Assembly: GCA_031257795.1 (NCBI GenBank)
Contig: JAIRNW010000040.1
Coordinates: 1 to 5,171 of the forward strand
Origin: Holosporales bacterium
Lineage (GTDB): Bacteria > Pseudomonadota > Alphaproteobacteria > BNTO01
Direction of reading: 5' to 3'
Length of the DNA stretch: 5,171 bases
The position numbers and the translations under genes were made by a program. The notes beneath the pieces are model-generated. The model was not told the origin of the DNA. It ran no database searches and saw nothing but the letters and a program-made list of their open reading frames with translations. Positions 1 to 4,920 of this stretch are shown one piece after another. The number at the start of each line of letters is the position of its first letter. Position 1 is the first letter of the stretch.

Positions 1-79
1 TCAGCAGCGGCTTTCTGTCGTCTGAGCCGAAAATCGTCTTAAAAATATAATCCAGCTTTGGATCCAACAGTTCAGTCAT
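1..79 (-). CDS. Rpn-family recombination-promoting nuclease/putative transposase, N-terminal part (runs off the window)
   Basis: Reading the minus strand from an ATG at 79 gives 26 codons with no stop, starting MTELLDPKLDYIFKTIFGSD and continuing DRKPLL to the window edge. The pattern LLDPKLDxxFKxxFGSxxxKxLL is the hallmark start of the Rpn/YhgA-like PD-(D/E)XK family (PDDEXK_2). Characterised Rpn proteins are DNA endonucleases that promote recA-independent recombination, and the genes are often annotated as transposases. The active-site residues would lie beyond the window, so activity cannot be judged. No clear Shine-Dalgarno precedes the ATG, but a TATAAT box lies 33 bases upstream of it. 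The family call is strong for so short a piece; whether the full gene is intact is unknown. Confidence 0.8.
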   Translation of the reverse strand, partial: MTELLDPKLDYIFKTIFGSDDRKPLL

Positions 80-111
80 TGCACGTATAAAAAAATGCCA
101 ACCCACGGATA

Positions 112-117
112 ATTATA
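112..117 (-). promoter_or_regulatory. Candidate -10 box for the Rpn-family gene
   Basis: The minus strand reads TATAAT exactly, 33 bases before the ATG at 79, which leaves a leader of roughly 25 bases. The hexamer 17 bases further upstream is TGCGGT, a poor -35 match, so the promoter would depend on its -10 box. A perfect -10 in AT-rich DNA can arise by chance. Confidence 0.4.
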
Positions 118-205
118 CATTGTTTGCACGACAGACCGCATAACTTTTCAGAAACTGAACGTTGTCAGCACGGCGCGGCATGTTTTCTCCGCTAAGAACC
201 TGTTT

Positions 206-325
206 ACATAAGATTTAAATTTAGGATTTTTCAGGAGAAACGGAGGGCAGAAGCGGAGTGTACTTATTGGTACATGAGTTTCTAACCGGATTTGACGTAG
301 AAAAAACCAACTTAAATCATTATGT
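206..325 (-). repeat. Palindromic element A1 (core on minus strand)
   Basis: This element of about 110-120 bases has terminal inverted repeats: ACATAAGATTTAAATTT at the left against AACTTAAATCATTATGT at the right. A second copy at 4921-5036 (A2) is about 90% identical over its length. Read on the minus strand, the middle carries the family core: TGTAC-loop-GTACA at 259-274 followed by CTCCGCTTCTG and CCGTTTCTCC. There is no coding content or transposase. It lies just before element B, with the core in the opposite direction. The ends are defined by the inverted repeats and may be off by a few bases. Confidence 0.85.
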
Positions 326-353
326 CAACAAGTTCTAAATGCTTTCGGGAACA

Positions 354-524
354 GGGTATACACCCAGTCATCAAAAGATTGCGAGTTCGTCGAATGGAGC
401 CCCAACAAAGTCTGCGACTTTGCCTGGAGCCCGACGTTGTTCGAATGCTCACGTACCATAAGTACGCTGCGCTTCTGCGCGACGTGTCTCCTGCTCGCAA
501 ACTTTCGATGACTGGGTATATCCC
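354..524 (+). repeat. Palindromic element B (long form)
   Basis: A 171-base element with terminal inverted repeats of about 30 bases: GGGTATACACCCAGTCATC at the left against GATGACTGGGTATATCCC at the right. The left half has a module (about 370-440) also seen in elements C and H, including AAAGTCTGCGACTTTGCC. The right half has the family core at 441-492: CGTAC-CATAA-GTACG, then CTGCGCTTCTGCGCGACG and TGTCTCC. Open frames cross the element on both strands, but no translation signal or known protein supports them. Confidence 0.85.
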
Positions 525-737
525 TATTCACAAAAATAAAGTTATTAACAAGTTAACGCAAAAAAAGTTATTACTAAAAAATTTTACGTGAGGATAATGA
601 TTTTTCATGTATCTCTGCGAACCATTAGTTTTCCTGCGCTTGCGCGGCATGCCCAAAAAATAGGCAAATATGAAAAAGCCTCTAATCCAAAGCGTATTAA
701 ACAGACAATTTGCTAGTTATTCACAGATTTATTCACA
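524..737. other. DnaA-box cluster with AT-rich stretch; possible replication origin or DnaA-regulated site
   Basis: Two perfect matches to the DnaA box TTATNCACA lie in the same direction, both TTATTCACA, at 717-725 and 729-737, three bases apart. Three single-mismatch boxes are nearby: CTATTCACA at 524-532, TTATTAACA at 542-550, and TTATCCTCA on the minus strand at 589-597. Between them, 530-590 is very AT-rich and could serve as an unwinding element. The stretch carries no gene. Known origins combine clustered DnaA boxes with an AT-rich unwinding region, so the architecture fits, but none of the classic origin neighbours (dnaA, dnaN, hemE, parAB) is visible. A plasmid-type or regulatory DnaA site, or chance in AT-rich DNA, remains possible. 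Confidence 0.4.
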
Positions 738-753
738 GCTTTCGTGAATTATA

Positions 754-832
754 CTCCGTCACCGAAAGTTTGCGGGTTTGCTTAGGCGGAGTCGCAAAAA
801 CCTGCGACTTTACGGACGCCCGAAACTTCAGG
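754..832 (+). repeat. Partial palindromic element H (left half only)
   Basis: The left arm CCGTCACCGAAAGTTTGCGG matches the left arms of elements D and B. What follows matches the long-form left module of element B, including the shared CTGCGACTTTAC/CTGCGACTTTGC. It contains a perfect 7-base stem, AGTCGCA at 790-796 with TGCGACT at 803-809, loop AAAACC. The core and right arm seen in other copies are missing, so this appears to be a truncated or decayed copy. It lies just downstream of the MATE gene. Confidence 0.6.
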
Positions 833-898
833 ACAGGGAGAGCTGTCACATAGCTCGGCACCTGTACAACGTGACCCCCTGCCGCCAATTCCTGTGGG

Positions 899-919
899 CT
901 GGTGTACGGGTCACACCAG
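899..919 (-). other. Hairpin spanning the MATE stop codon
   Basis: A perfect 7-base inverted repeat, CTGGTGT at 899-905 and ACACCAG at 913-919, has a 7-base loop and includes the MATE stop codon at 911-913. No T-run follows on the minus strand, so it is not a standard intrinsic terminator. It could act as an mRNA 3' structure, or be a scar of the repeat-rich DNA beside it. Confidence 0.4.
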
Positions 920-2245
920 CTTATTGTACCATTTCAGGCTCTTGTATCGCCTATGCAACAAAAGCTGCGAAGCAGCCAGCCAAACAGCCACTAATGAATA
1001 AAGAACAAGAACGGAGGCACTCCCCAAAACGTAATACAAAATAAGCATTGGGAAGCAAACCGCCCCCCAAAAACACACCTGATCAACGATTATCGCGTAT
1101 TTTGAATCTCCACCGGCAATTAAAATCCCCCAGGTCGAGTACATCAATGTTTCGCACGTTATGTCGACCGCCAGCAAAGCGAGGCCGATCTTTATCTCAG
1201 GATACAGCCTGGAAATATCATCAGGAATCATACTGACAATCTTGATTATCCATTCCGGACACAACACGAGCGGAATCGCAAAAATCGCCCCAAAGAATAG
1301 CGAAATTTTCACAAATGTCCTTCTGACACTTTCTATTGATTCTAGGTCTTTCCGCCCAATCATATTCGCGCTTATCGTTGCAATTCCTTTGTTCACCCCT
1401 TCAGCAACAAACACGAAAAATATGTACAAAGCCGAGCATACGCTGTATACCGTGGCTTCGTCCTTTGAGGCATGCCCGATCGTGAGCGCCATCAAATACC
1501 AAGCAAATATCATTATGAAATTTCCAAGCGATATCGGCAGGCCAATTCGAAAGCATTCCTTTAGCAAACTCCAATCGAATGCGCGATTTTGGAAAGTCCT
1601 GTAATGCAGGCGGTTCGATTTCGAGAAAAAGATGGATGCTAAAATCAAAATTTGAATAAACTCGGCAATAGTCGTGGCAATCGCGGCTCCGCGACAGCCC
1701 ATATCAAGTAGGTAAATAAATGTGTAGTCAAGCACAACATTCGATAACGCCCCAATCACAACGATTATAGTAATTATTCTTGTTTTCCCCTGCCCAACGA
1801 AAAACGAGGCAAAAGCGAGCTTTATTGAAGGCAAAACGCCGAAGTACATCAGAATTTTTTGGAAAGCAATTCCGTCTTTTGCATAATATTCAGGATATAA
1901 ATTCACACAATCAGAGAAATATGCGATTAAAAAGCACGGAATATACGCAAACGCCGACATGTAAATCATCTGCCACGTTGGCGCCGCGAGTTTTTCGTAT
2001 TGCTTGGAGCCGTTGTATTGCCCAACCAAAACCTCAGCCGAACTGGCCACTCCTGTGAGCAAGCAAGTGAATGTCAAAACGAAATTTATGGAGATTGCGA
2101 CGGCCGCCATCGAATCAACGGAATAGCCGGCTAACATGAATCTGGAAATTAGTAACATCAGATTTGTGGACATCGCCGCCAATATCATTGGAAACGTTAT
2201 GTTCAAGATGCTTTTTAGTGAGGAATCTATTTTTTTATGAAGCAT
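911..2245 (-). CDS. MATE-family efflux transporter
   Basis: The 444 codons from an ATG at 2245 encode a hydrophobic protein of normal length for the MATE (multidrug and toxic compound extrusion) family. These are inner-membrane antiporters that export cationic drugs or metabolites using a Na+ or H+ gradient. Two homologous halves are visible, about 1-215 and 225-444, with around 12 membrane segments. Diagnostic stretches include FPMILAAMSTNLMLLISRFM (19-38), VGQYNGSKQ with a following WQM (74-93), SNVVLDYTFIYLLDMGCRGA (168-187) and EGVNKGIATISANMIG (282-297). In the first segment the common V-D-[TR] acidic position appears to be Ser34 (ISRFMLAGYS), which may affect coupling-ion use. No strong Shine-Dalgarno precedes the start; the region just upstream is the arm of element C. 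The gene stands alone, 291 bases after rlpA on the same strand. The family is clear; the substrate cannot be read from sequence. Confidence 0.9.
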   Translation of the reverse strand: MLHKKIDSSLKSILNITFPMILAAMSTNLMLLISRFMLAGYSVDSMAAVAISINFVLTFTCLLTGVASSAEVLVGQYNGSKQYEKLAAPTWQMIYMSAFAYIPCFLIAYFSDCVNLYPEYYAKDGIAFQKILMYFGVLPSIKLAFASFFVGQGKTRIITIIVVIGALSNVVLDYTFIYLLDMGCRGAAIATTIAEFIQILILASIFFSKSNRLHYRTFQNRAFDWSLLKECFRIGLPISLGNFIMIFAWYLMALTIGHASKDEATVYSVCSALYIFFVFVAEGVNKGIATISANMIGRKDLESIESVRRTFVKISLFFGAIFAIPLVLCPEWIIKIVSMIPDDISRLYPEIKIGLALLAVDITCETLMYSTWGILIAGGDSKYAIIVDQVCFWGAVCFPMLILYYVLGSASVLVLYSLVAVWLAASQLLLHRRYKSLKWYNKLV

Positions 2246-2268
2246 AAAATTGGTAGTTATTCAAACAG

Positions 2269-2296
2269 TTAATACTAAGCCACAAAAAGTTTGCAA
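2269..2296 (-). promoter_or_regulatory. Possible promoter for the MATE gene, overlapping a repeat arm
   Basis: On the minus strand TTGCAA (2291-2296) and TATTAA (2269-2274) are separated by 16 bases, each matching 4 of 6 positions of the sigma-70 consensus, about 25-30 bases before the ATG at 2245. The -35-like hexamer lies inside the left arm of element C. The match is modest and could be chance. Confidence 0.25.
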
Positions 2297-2441
2297 GTTC
2301 GTCGAGTCGACTCCCCAACAAAGTACGCGTTTTTGCCGGGCCCCCAACGTTACTCGGCTTGAGCAATGCGTCCAGCACAGCTTTTCTCCTGCGTTACGCG
2401 TCTCCTGTCCTCAATTCTTTCGATGACTTGATACAAGGTGT
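2271..2441 (+). repeat. Degenerate palindromic element C (long form)
   Basis: The left arm ATACTAAGCCACAAAAAGTT pairs with the right arm TCAATTCTTTCGATGACTTG near 2410-2433. Both correspond to the arms of element D (ATACCCAGCCACCGAAAGTT and ATCAATTCTTTCGCTAACTG). The interior begins with the long-form module of element B (TTCGTCGAGTCGACTCCCCA, then CAAAGTACGCGTTTTTGCC) and ends with a D-like core (GGCTTGAGCAATGCG, then CTCCTGCGTTACGCGTCTCC). The GTAC hairpin has degenerated to ATGC...AGCAC. Mosaic content and mismatched arms suggest an old copy. Confidence 0.7.
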
Positions 2442-2442
2442 A

Positions 2443-2535
2443 CCTAAGCCAAGAACTTGGGAACAGCTGGATTGCGGAGCGATGTGCATTGGCGCCGGCT
2501 CAATCCATGCGCCCCCACAAACTTTCGTGAGCTGG
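2443..2535. repeat. Partial palindromic element I downstream of rlpA
   Basis: The segment ends with CCACAAACTTTCGTGAGCTGG (2515-2535), a right arm like that of element B (CGCAAACTTTCGATGACTGG), immediately after the rlpA stop codon on the minus strand. An internal inverted repeat, GGATTG at 2469-2474 and CAATCC at 2501-2506, lies in a GC-rich stretch. The left arm (about 2443-2462) is only weakly similar. Together with element C it leaves almost no unique DNA between rlpA and the MATE gene. Confidence 0.45.
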
Positions 2536-2536
2536 A

Positions 2537-3445
2537 TTATTTTGAAACCACAGTCCTCTTAACAACTATTCTATCCCGCAAATTACTGGTATTCCGATTT
2601 CTCCTTGCTCTCGCTGAAAGTTCATTGTCATCTGCTCTCGCTAGAAGTTCCCTGATCTTTCTTTGCTCATCTATTGTATTCTGTTTCCTTTGTTTATCTA
2701 GGTCATTTAAACTGCGAACACGGTTACTTACCGTGGTCAATTTAGCACAACCGTTCTTGCCTCCAATATTTTTAGCATATATTTCTGCCCACGTTAAACC
2801 TTCAGTTTTTGTCCCAAATTTCCCGCAATTCTGCTTTAAAAATGCGGAAAAGGCCTCACTCTCCCTTGGTAAGGCTTGCACGCAAACCTTGCCTACCCCT
2901 TTGTGATACATGTCCAGCTCCCTCGCTGCAGAAACAGACAGGTCTATAATTCTGTTGTTTTTGTATGGCCCCCTATCATCGATCACCACAACAATACTTC
3001 TGCCATTAGATAGATTCGTTACTTTGGCTATCGTTGGCAAAGGGAGGGTTCTGTGTGCGGCCGTCATCGAGTATTGATCGTACTTTTCCCCTTGTGCCTT
3101 CGGCCTACCGTGAAAGCCCGGGCCATACCAGGAAGCCAGACCAACCTTGTTGTAGCGATAATTTTTCTGAGGGGTATACCAGCTACCGGCAGTTTTGTAC
3201 GATTTAACGGATCGTGCGACGCCGGTGATTTGGATTTTTCTGTTGATAGAGCAGCGTGTTAGCAGCATGACTTGTACGAGCAACATCAAAAAGAGATTCA
3301 GTATACCCAGCCACCGAAAGTTTGATGGGTTATCGCTACGCTGCGCGGCTTGAGCAGTACGTTGAGTACAGCCCTGCACCTGCGCGGCGTGTCTCTTAGC
3401 ATCAATTCTTTCGCTAACTGGGTATATATTGACTTTAATTTTCAC
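2537..3445 (-). CDS. rlpA: Septal ring lytic transglycosylase RlpA family protein, with an in-frame palindromic repeat in its N-terminus
   Basis: The 302 codons start at a GTG at 3445 whose bases overlap the stop of the upstream transpeptidase gene (GTGA). Residues about 100-192 form the RlpA double-psi beta-barrel: GLASWYGPGFHGRPKAQGEK, then the conserved acidic residues E120 and D123, H131 in TAAHRTLPL, NLSNGRSIVV, IDDRGP (D156, D157) and NNRIIDLS. RlpA proteins cleave peptidoglycan glycan strands lacking stem peptides, often at the division septum. A hydrophobic segment at about 47-62 leads to C65 in LLTRC, a lipobox-like site with an unusual Arg at -1. Residues 7-48 are encoded by palindromic element D. 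Removing them would join MKIKVN to LNLFLMLLVQVMLLTRC, a normal-looking signal peptide. A restart at the ATG at 3286 (residue 54) is possible but would give a very short, uncharged n-region. The C-terminus (about 240-302) is basic and charged, with no SPOR domain. Confidence 0.85.
   Translation of the reverse strand: MKIKVNIYPVSERIDAKRHAAQVQGCTQRTAQAAQRSDNPSNFRWLGILNLFLMLLVQVMLLTRCSINRKIQITGVARSVKSYKTAGSWYTPQKNYRYNKVGLASWYGPGFHGRPKAQGEKYDQYSMTAAHRTLPLPTIAKVTNLSNGRSIVVVIDDRGPYKNNRIIDLSVSAARELDMYHKGVGKVCVQALPRESEAFSAFLKQNCGKFGTKTEGLTWAEIYAKNIGGKNGCAKLTTVSNRVRSLNDLDKQRKQNTIDEQRKIRELLARADDNELSARARRNRNTSNLRDRIVVKRTVVSK
3302..3426 (+). repeat. Palindromic element D inserted in the rlpA signal-peptide region
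   Basis: A 125-base element with inverted arms: TATACCCAGCCACCGAAAG at the left and CTTTCGCTAACTGGGTATA at the right, extended inward by TTTGATG/CATCAATT. The core has GTAC-GTTGA-GTAC (3357-3369), then CCTGCACCTGCGCGGCGTGT. It lies wholly inside rlpA and encodes residues 7-48 without a stop, so the reading frame survives. The arms match those of element B, which lies outside any gene. Confidence 0.9.
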
Positions 3446-3975
3446 GGGATAATCTCTACCTTCGTCCCAACTTGAACGGATGAAAATAGCTCTTCGATTT
3501 CGTCATTATTAACGGCTATGCATCCTAGAGTCCAATCCATTTCAGAGTAGCTTTTCAATGCTCCTCGCTCAACACCCGTTCCTATTCCATGAATAAAAAT
3601 GTCTCCGCCTGGGCTCTGCCCTAAATCTCTCGCTCGTTTCAAGTCTTCCTCATTTGGATACGAGATCTTCAGCGAAAGGTGATAGGCGCTCCTGGGGTTC
3701 TTCCACACAATCTCGTAGATTCCTTCAGGTGTTTTCCCGTCACCTTCCACCGTTTTGGGGCCAAGAGGGGAAAAACCAAGAGAGATTTTGTATTCCTTGA
3801 GCAAAGCTTCGCCTCTGTACGCTTGCATAATTCTGTCTTTCTTTTTTATCAGAATATAATCAGCTTTGCCCGTTAAAATTTTGTTTTTGTTCGTTGCTTG
3901 GCAAGCTATGAATGCATTTTTTACCGCAAGAAAGCCACAAAACAAGATAAGGCACGTTATAATTTGATCGCGCAC
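3442..3975 (-). CDS. L,D-transpeptidase (YkuD domain), secreted or membrane-anchored
   Basis: The 177 codons start at a GTG at 3975, chosen because it gives a full N-terminal hydrophobic segment (MRDQIITCLILFCGFLAVKN, to about residue 27) and no in-frame ATG occurs before the domain. Residues 38-177 fit the YkuD fold: LGFSPLGPKTVEGDGKTPEG (66-85), PGGDIFIHG with H129, and DWTLGCIAVNNDEIEEL with catalytic C152. Such enzymes form 3-3 cross-links in peptidoglycan or attach proteins to it, acting in the periplasm; the subtype cannot be told here. The stop codon overlaps the rlpA start in GTGA, which implies one transcript and translational coupling of two cell-wall enzymes. Element F lies just upstream. 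Only a weak purine-rich stretch precedes the start. Confidence 0.9.
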   Translation of the reverse strand: MRDQIITCLILFCGFLAVKNAFIACQATNKNKILTGKADYILIKKKDRIMQAYRGEALLKEYKISLGFSPLGPKTVEGDGKTPEGIYEIVWKNPRSAYHLSLKISYPNEEDLKRARDLGQSPGGDIFIHGIGTGVERGALKSYSEMDWTLGCIAVNNDEIEELFSSVQVGTKVEIIP

Positions 3976-3999
3976 GGCGAACTGCCTATTTTCAGTACT

Positions 4000-4027
4000 T
4001 TATTATTCTGGATATGCCTAGCCACAA
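4000..4027 (-). promoter_or_regulatory. Possible promoter for the L,D-transpeptidase/rlpA pair
   Basis: On the minus strand TTGTGG (4022-4027) and TAATAA (4000-4005) are 16 bases apart, 25 bases before the GTG at 3975. The -35-like hexamer belongs to the arm of element F. Both hexamers are partial matches, so this is tentative; read-through from the upstream gene is the alternative. Confidence 0.25.
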
Positions 4028-4119
4028 AATGTCTGTAGGTCCGTTAAGTCCGGCTTCCCGCACAGTTTGCGTCTCTGCGCTCCGCGTCTCTGCCCACCAT
4101 TCACTCGTGATTGGGCATA
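4013..4119 (+). repeat. Palindromic element F, overlapping the 3' end of the hypothetical membrane protein gene
   Basis: Imperfect inverted arms, TATGCCTAGCCACAAAATG at 4013-4031 and CATTCACTCGTGATTGGGCATA at 4098-4119, enclose a core with GCGTCTCTGCGCTCCGCGTC and TCTGCC, matching the core of elements E and B. The GTAC hairpin is not recognisable. The right arm encodes the last residues and the TGA stop (4101-4103) of the upstream gene, and the left arm reaches to within 40 bases of the transpeptidase start. Confidence 0.65.
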
Positions 4120-4796
4120 GTAGTATTTGTTGGCGTTATTCCTCTCAAGAGAAAGTTAAAAAAACGTTGATTACGGATTGCCTTAAGACCATCCATCGCG
4201 CGACAAGCTATCGTGCTATAAAAACTTTGTTGGCTCGTCGGCACGTCGCACGACTCTGGCAGTATATTTGGAATGACTCTCGATGTCCGTATTTTGTCCC
4301 AGAATAAAAAAGCAACCACGAATAAGGCGGCTATAGCAACTCTAGCAACTCTAAAGAGTTGATGGTAGCGTCCGGTTTTCGCGACTGGGACTGCAGCTTG
4401 CGGTTGCGCCGTTTGTCCTGGTTCTGCGCCTGGGACTGGTTGTGCCCCCGTGATTGGGGCTGGGTGTGCGTCTGCGACTGGGGCTTGCGGGTGCGCTACC
4501 ATAGGAACTTGCCGCATTCCAAGAACCATTTGAGTTAACAAGTTCATTTCGCCCTTAAGCTCTCCGAATTTTTCGTCCAATATTCGAACCAACCCTTGAT
4601 GCCTTTCCTCAGCTTTTTGAGTCAACTCGGTCATTTTGTTGTCAAGGCTCCGCACTGCTTCACGGACTTCCCCCACTGCCCGTGCGAGATCGCCTCCGCT
4701 GTCTGCCCCAAATCCTTTAAGCCACGTACAAAAAACAGCTGCAGCCAAAACAAAGCATTTACTACTAAATCCCAACACAATACACCATTTGGGCAA
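4101..4796 (-). CDS. Hypothetical membrane/envelope protein with coiled coil and Pro/Ala-rich repeats
   Basis: I do not recognise this protein. From a TTG at 4796 it has 231 residues. The order is a hydrophobic signal or anchor (3-31, WCIVLGFSSKCFVLAAAVFC, ending GFGA-DS); a probable coiled coil (about 33-95, with AVGEVREAVRSLDNKMTEL and EKFGELKGEMNLL); a Pro/Ala-rich linker (97-140) with octapeptide-like units AHPQAPVA, DAHPAPIT and GAQPVPGA; a membrane segment (about 147-167, VAIAALFVVAFLFW); and a polar tail. The TTG is preferred because AAGAAG lies five bases upstream and a TATATA box precedes it. The frame stays open to another TTG at 4892, which would add 32 residues and a second hydrophobic stretch. 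The last residues (MPNHE) and stop are encoded by element F, so the original C-terminus may have been different. It precedes the transpeptidase gene by 125 bases, which suggests an envelope role only by position. Confidence 0.6.
   Translation of the reverse strand: MPKWCIVLGFSSKCFVLAAAVFCTWLKGFGADSGGDLARAVGEVREAVRSLDNKMTELTQKAEERHQGLVRILDEKFGELKGEMNLLTQMVLGMRQVPMVAHPQAPVADAHPAPITGAQPVPGAEPGQTAQPQAAVPVAKTGRYHQLFRVARVAIAALFVVAFLFWDKIRTSRVIPNILPESCDVPTSQQSFYSTIACRAMDGLKAIRNQRFFNFLLRGITPTNTTMPNHE
4381..4497 (-). repeat. Degenerate 24-base minisatellite in the Pro/Ala-rich linker
   Basis: On the plus strand 24-base units begin at 4450 (GTGATTGGGGCTGGGTGTGC) and 4474 (GCGACTGGGGCTTGCGGGTG), with a shortened 18-base unit at 4432-4449 and a related unit at 4381-4410 (GCGACTGGGACTGCAGCTTG). 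They encode octapeptide-like repeats rich in A, P, H and Q. Unit length is a multiple of three, so copy-number change would keep the frame. Confidence 0.6.
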
Positions 4797-4812
4797 ACAA
4801 ACTTCTTGTGTG

Positions 4813-4841
4813 TATATAACAATGGTTTTCTCAAAAAACAA
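4813..4841 (-). promoter_or_regulatory. Possible promoter for the hypothetical membrane protein gene
   Basis: On the minus strand TTGTTT (4836-4841) and TATATA (4813-4818) are 17 bases apart, with TG one base before the -10 box as in extended -10 promoters. The predicted leader before the TTG at 4796 would be only about 10-15 bases but would include AAGAAG. A perfect TTGACA also occurs at 4857-4862, with no good -10 at 17 bases from it. Confidence 0.35.
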
Positions 4842-4920
4842 CAAATAAGTTTGAGATGTCAAAGCGCGTGCGGTAAAAAAGCAAATCCACAAGCTTGTAT
4901 ATTCCCCTTAGAACCCGTTG

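Noticed and set aside
322..591. Plus-strand open frame of 89 codons, and minus-strand frames at 312-500 and 325-531
   Set aside because: They are the translation of element B and its flanks in several frames, with no Shine-Dalgarno, no known domain and Arg/Ser-rich composition typical of GC-rich repeat DNA.
899..919. Intrinsic terminator for the MATE gene
   Set aside because: The stem is short, includes the stop codon and has no T-run after it on the coding strand. No convincing intrinsic terminator was found for rlpA either.
778..1236. Plus-strand frames at 778-1044 and 1048-1236
   Set aside because: They overlap remnant H and lie antisense to the 3' part of the MATE gene; no domain or start signal.
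1161..2058. Plus-strand frames at 1161-1604 and 1780-2058
   Set aside because: Both are antisense shadows of the MATE gene, whose membrane segments and family motifs are clear on the minus strand.
2457..2906. Plus-strand frame of 149 codons, and 2359-2562
   Set aside because: The first is antisense to the rlpA C-terminal half and the second is repeat DNA of C and I; neither has recognisable motifs.
4014..4307. Plus-strand frame of 97 codons
   Set aside because: It begins inside element F and continues antisense to the hypothetical membrane protein; composition and signals do not support it.
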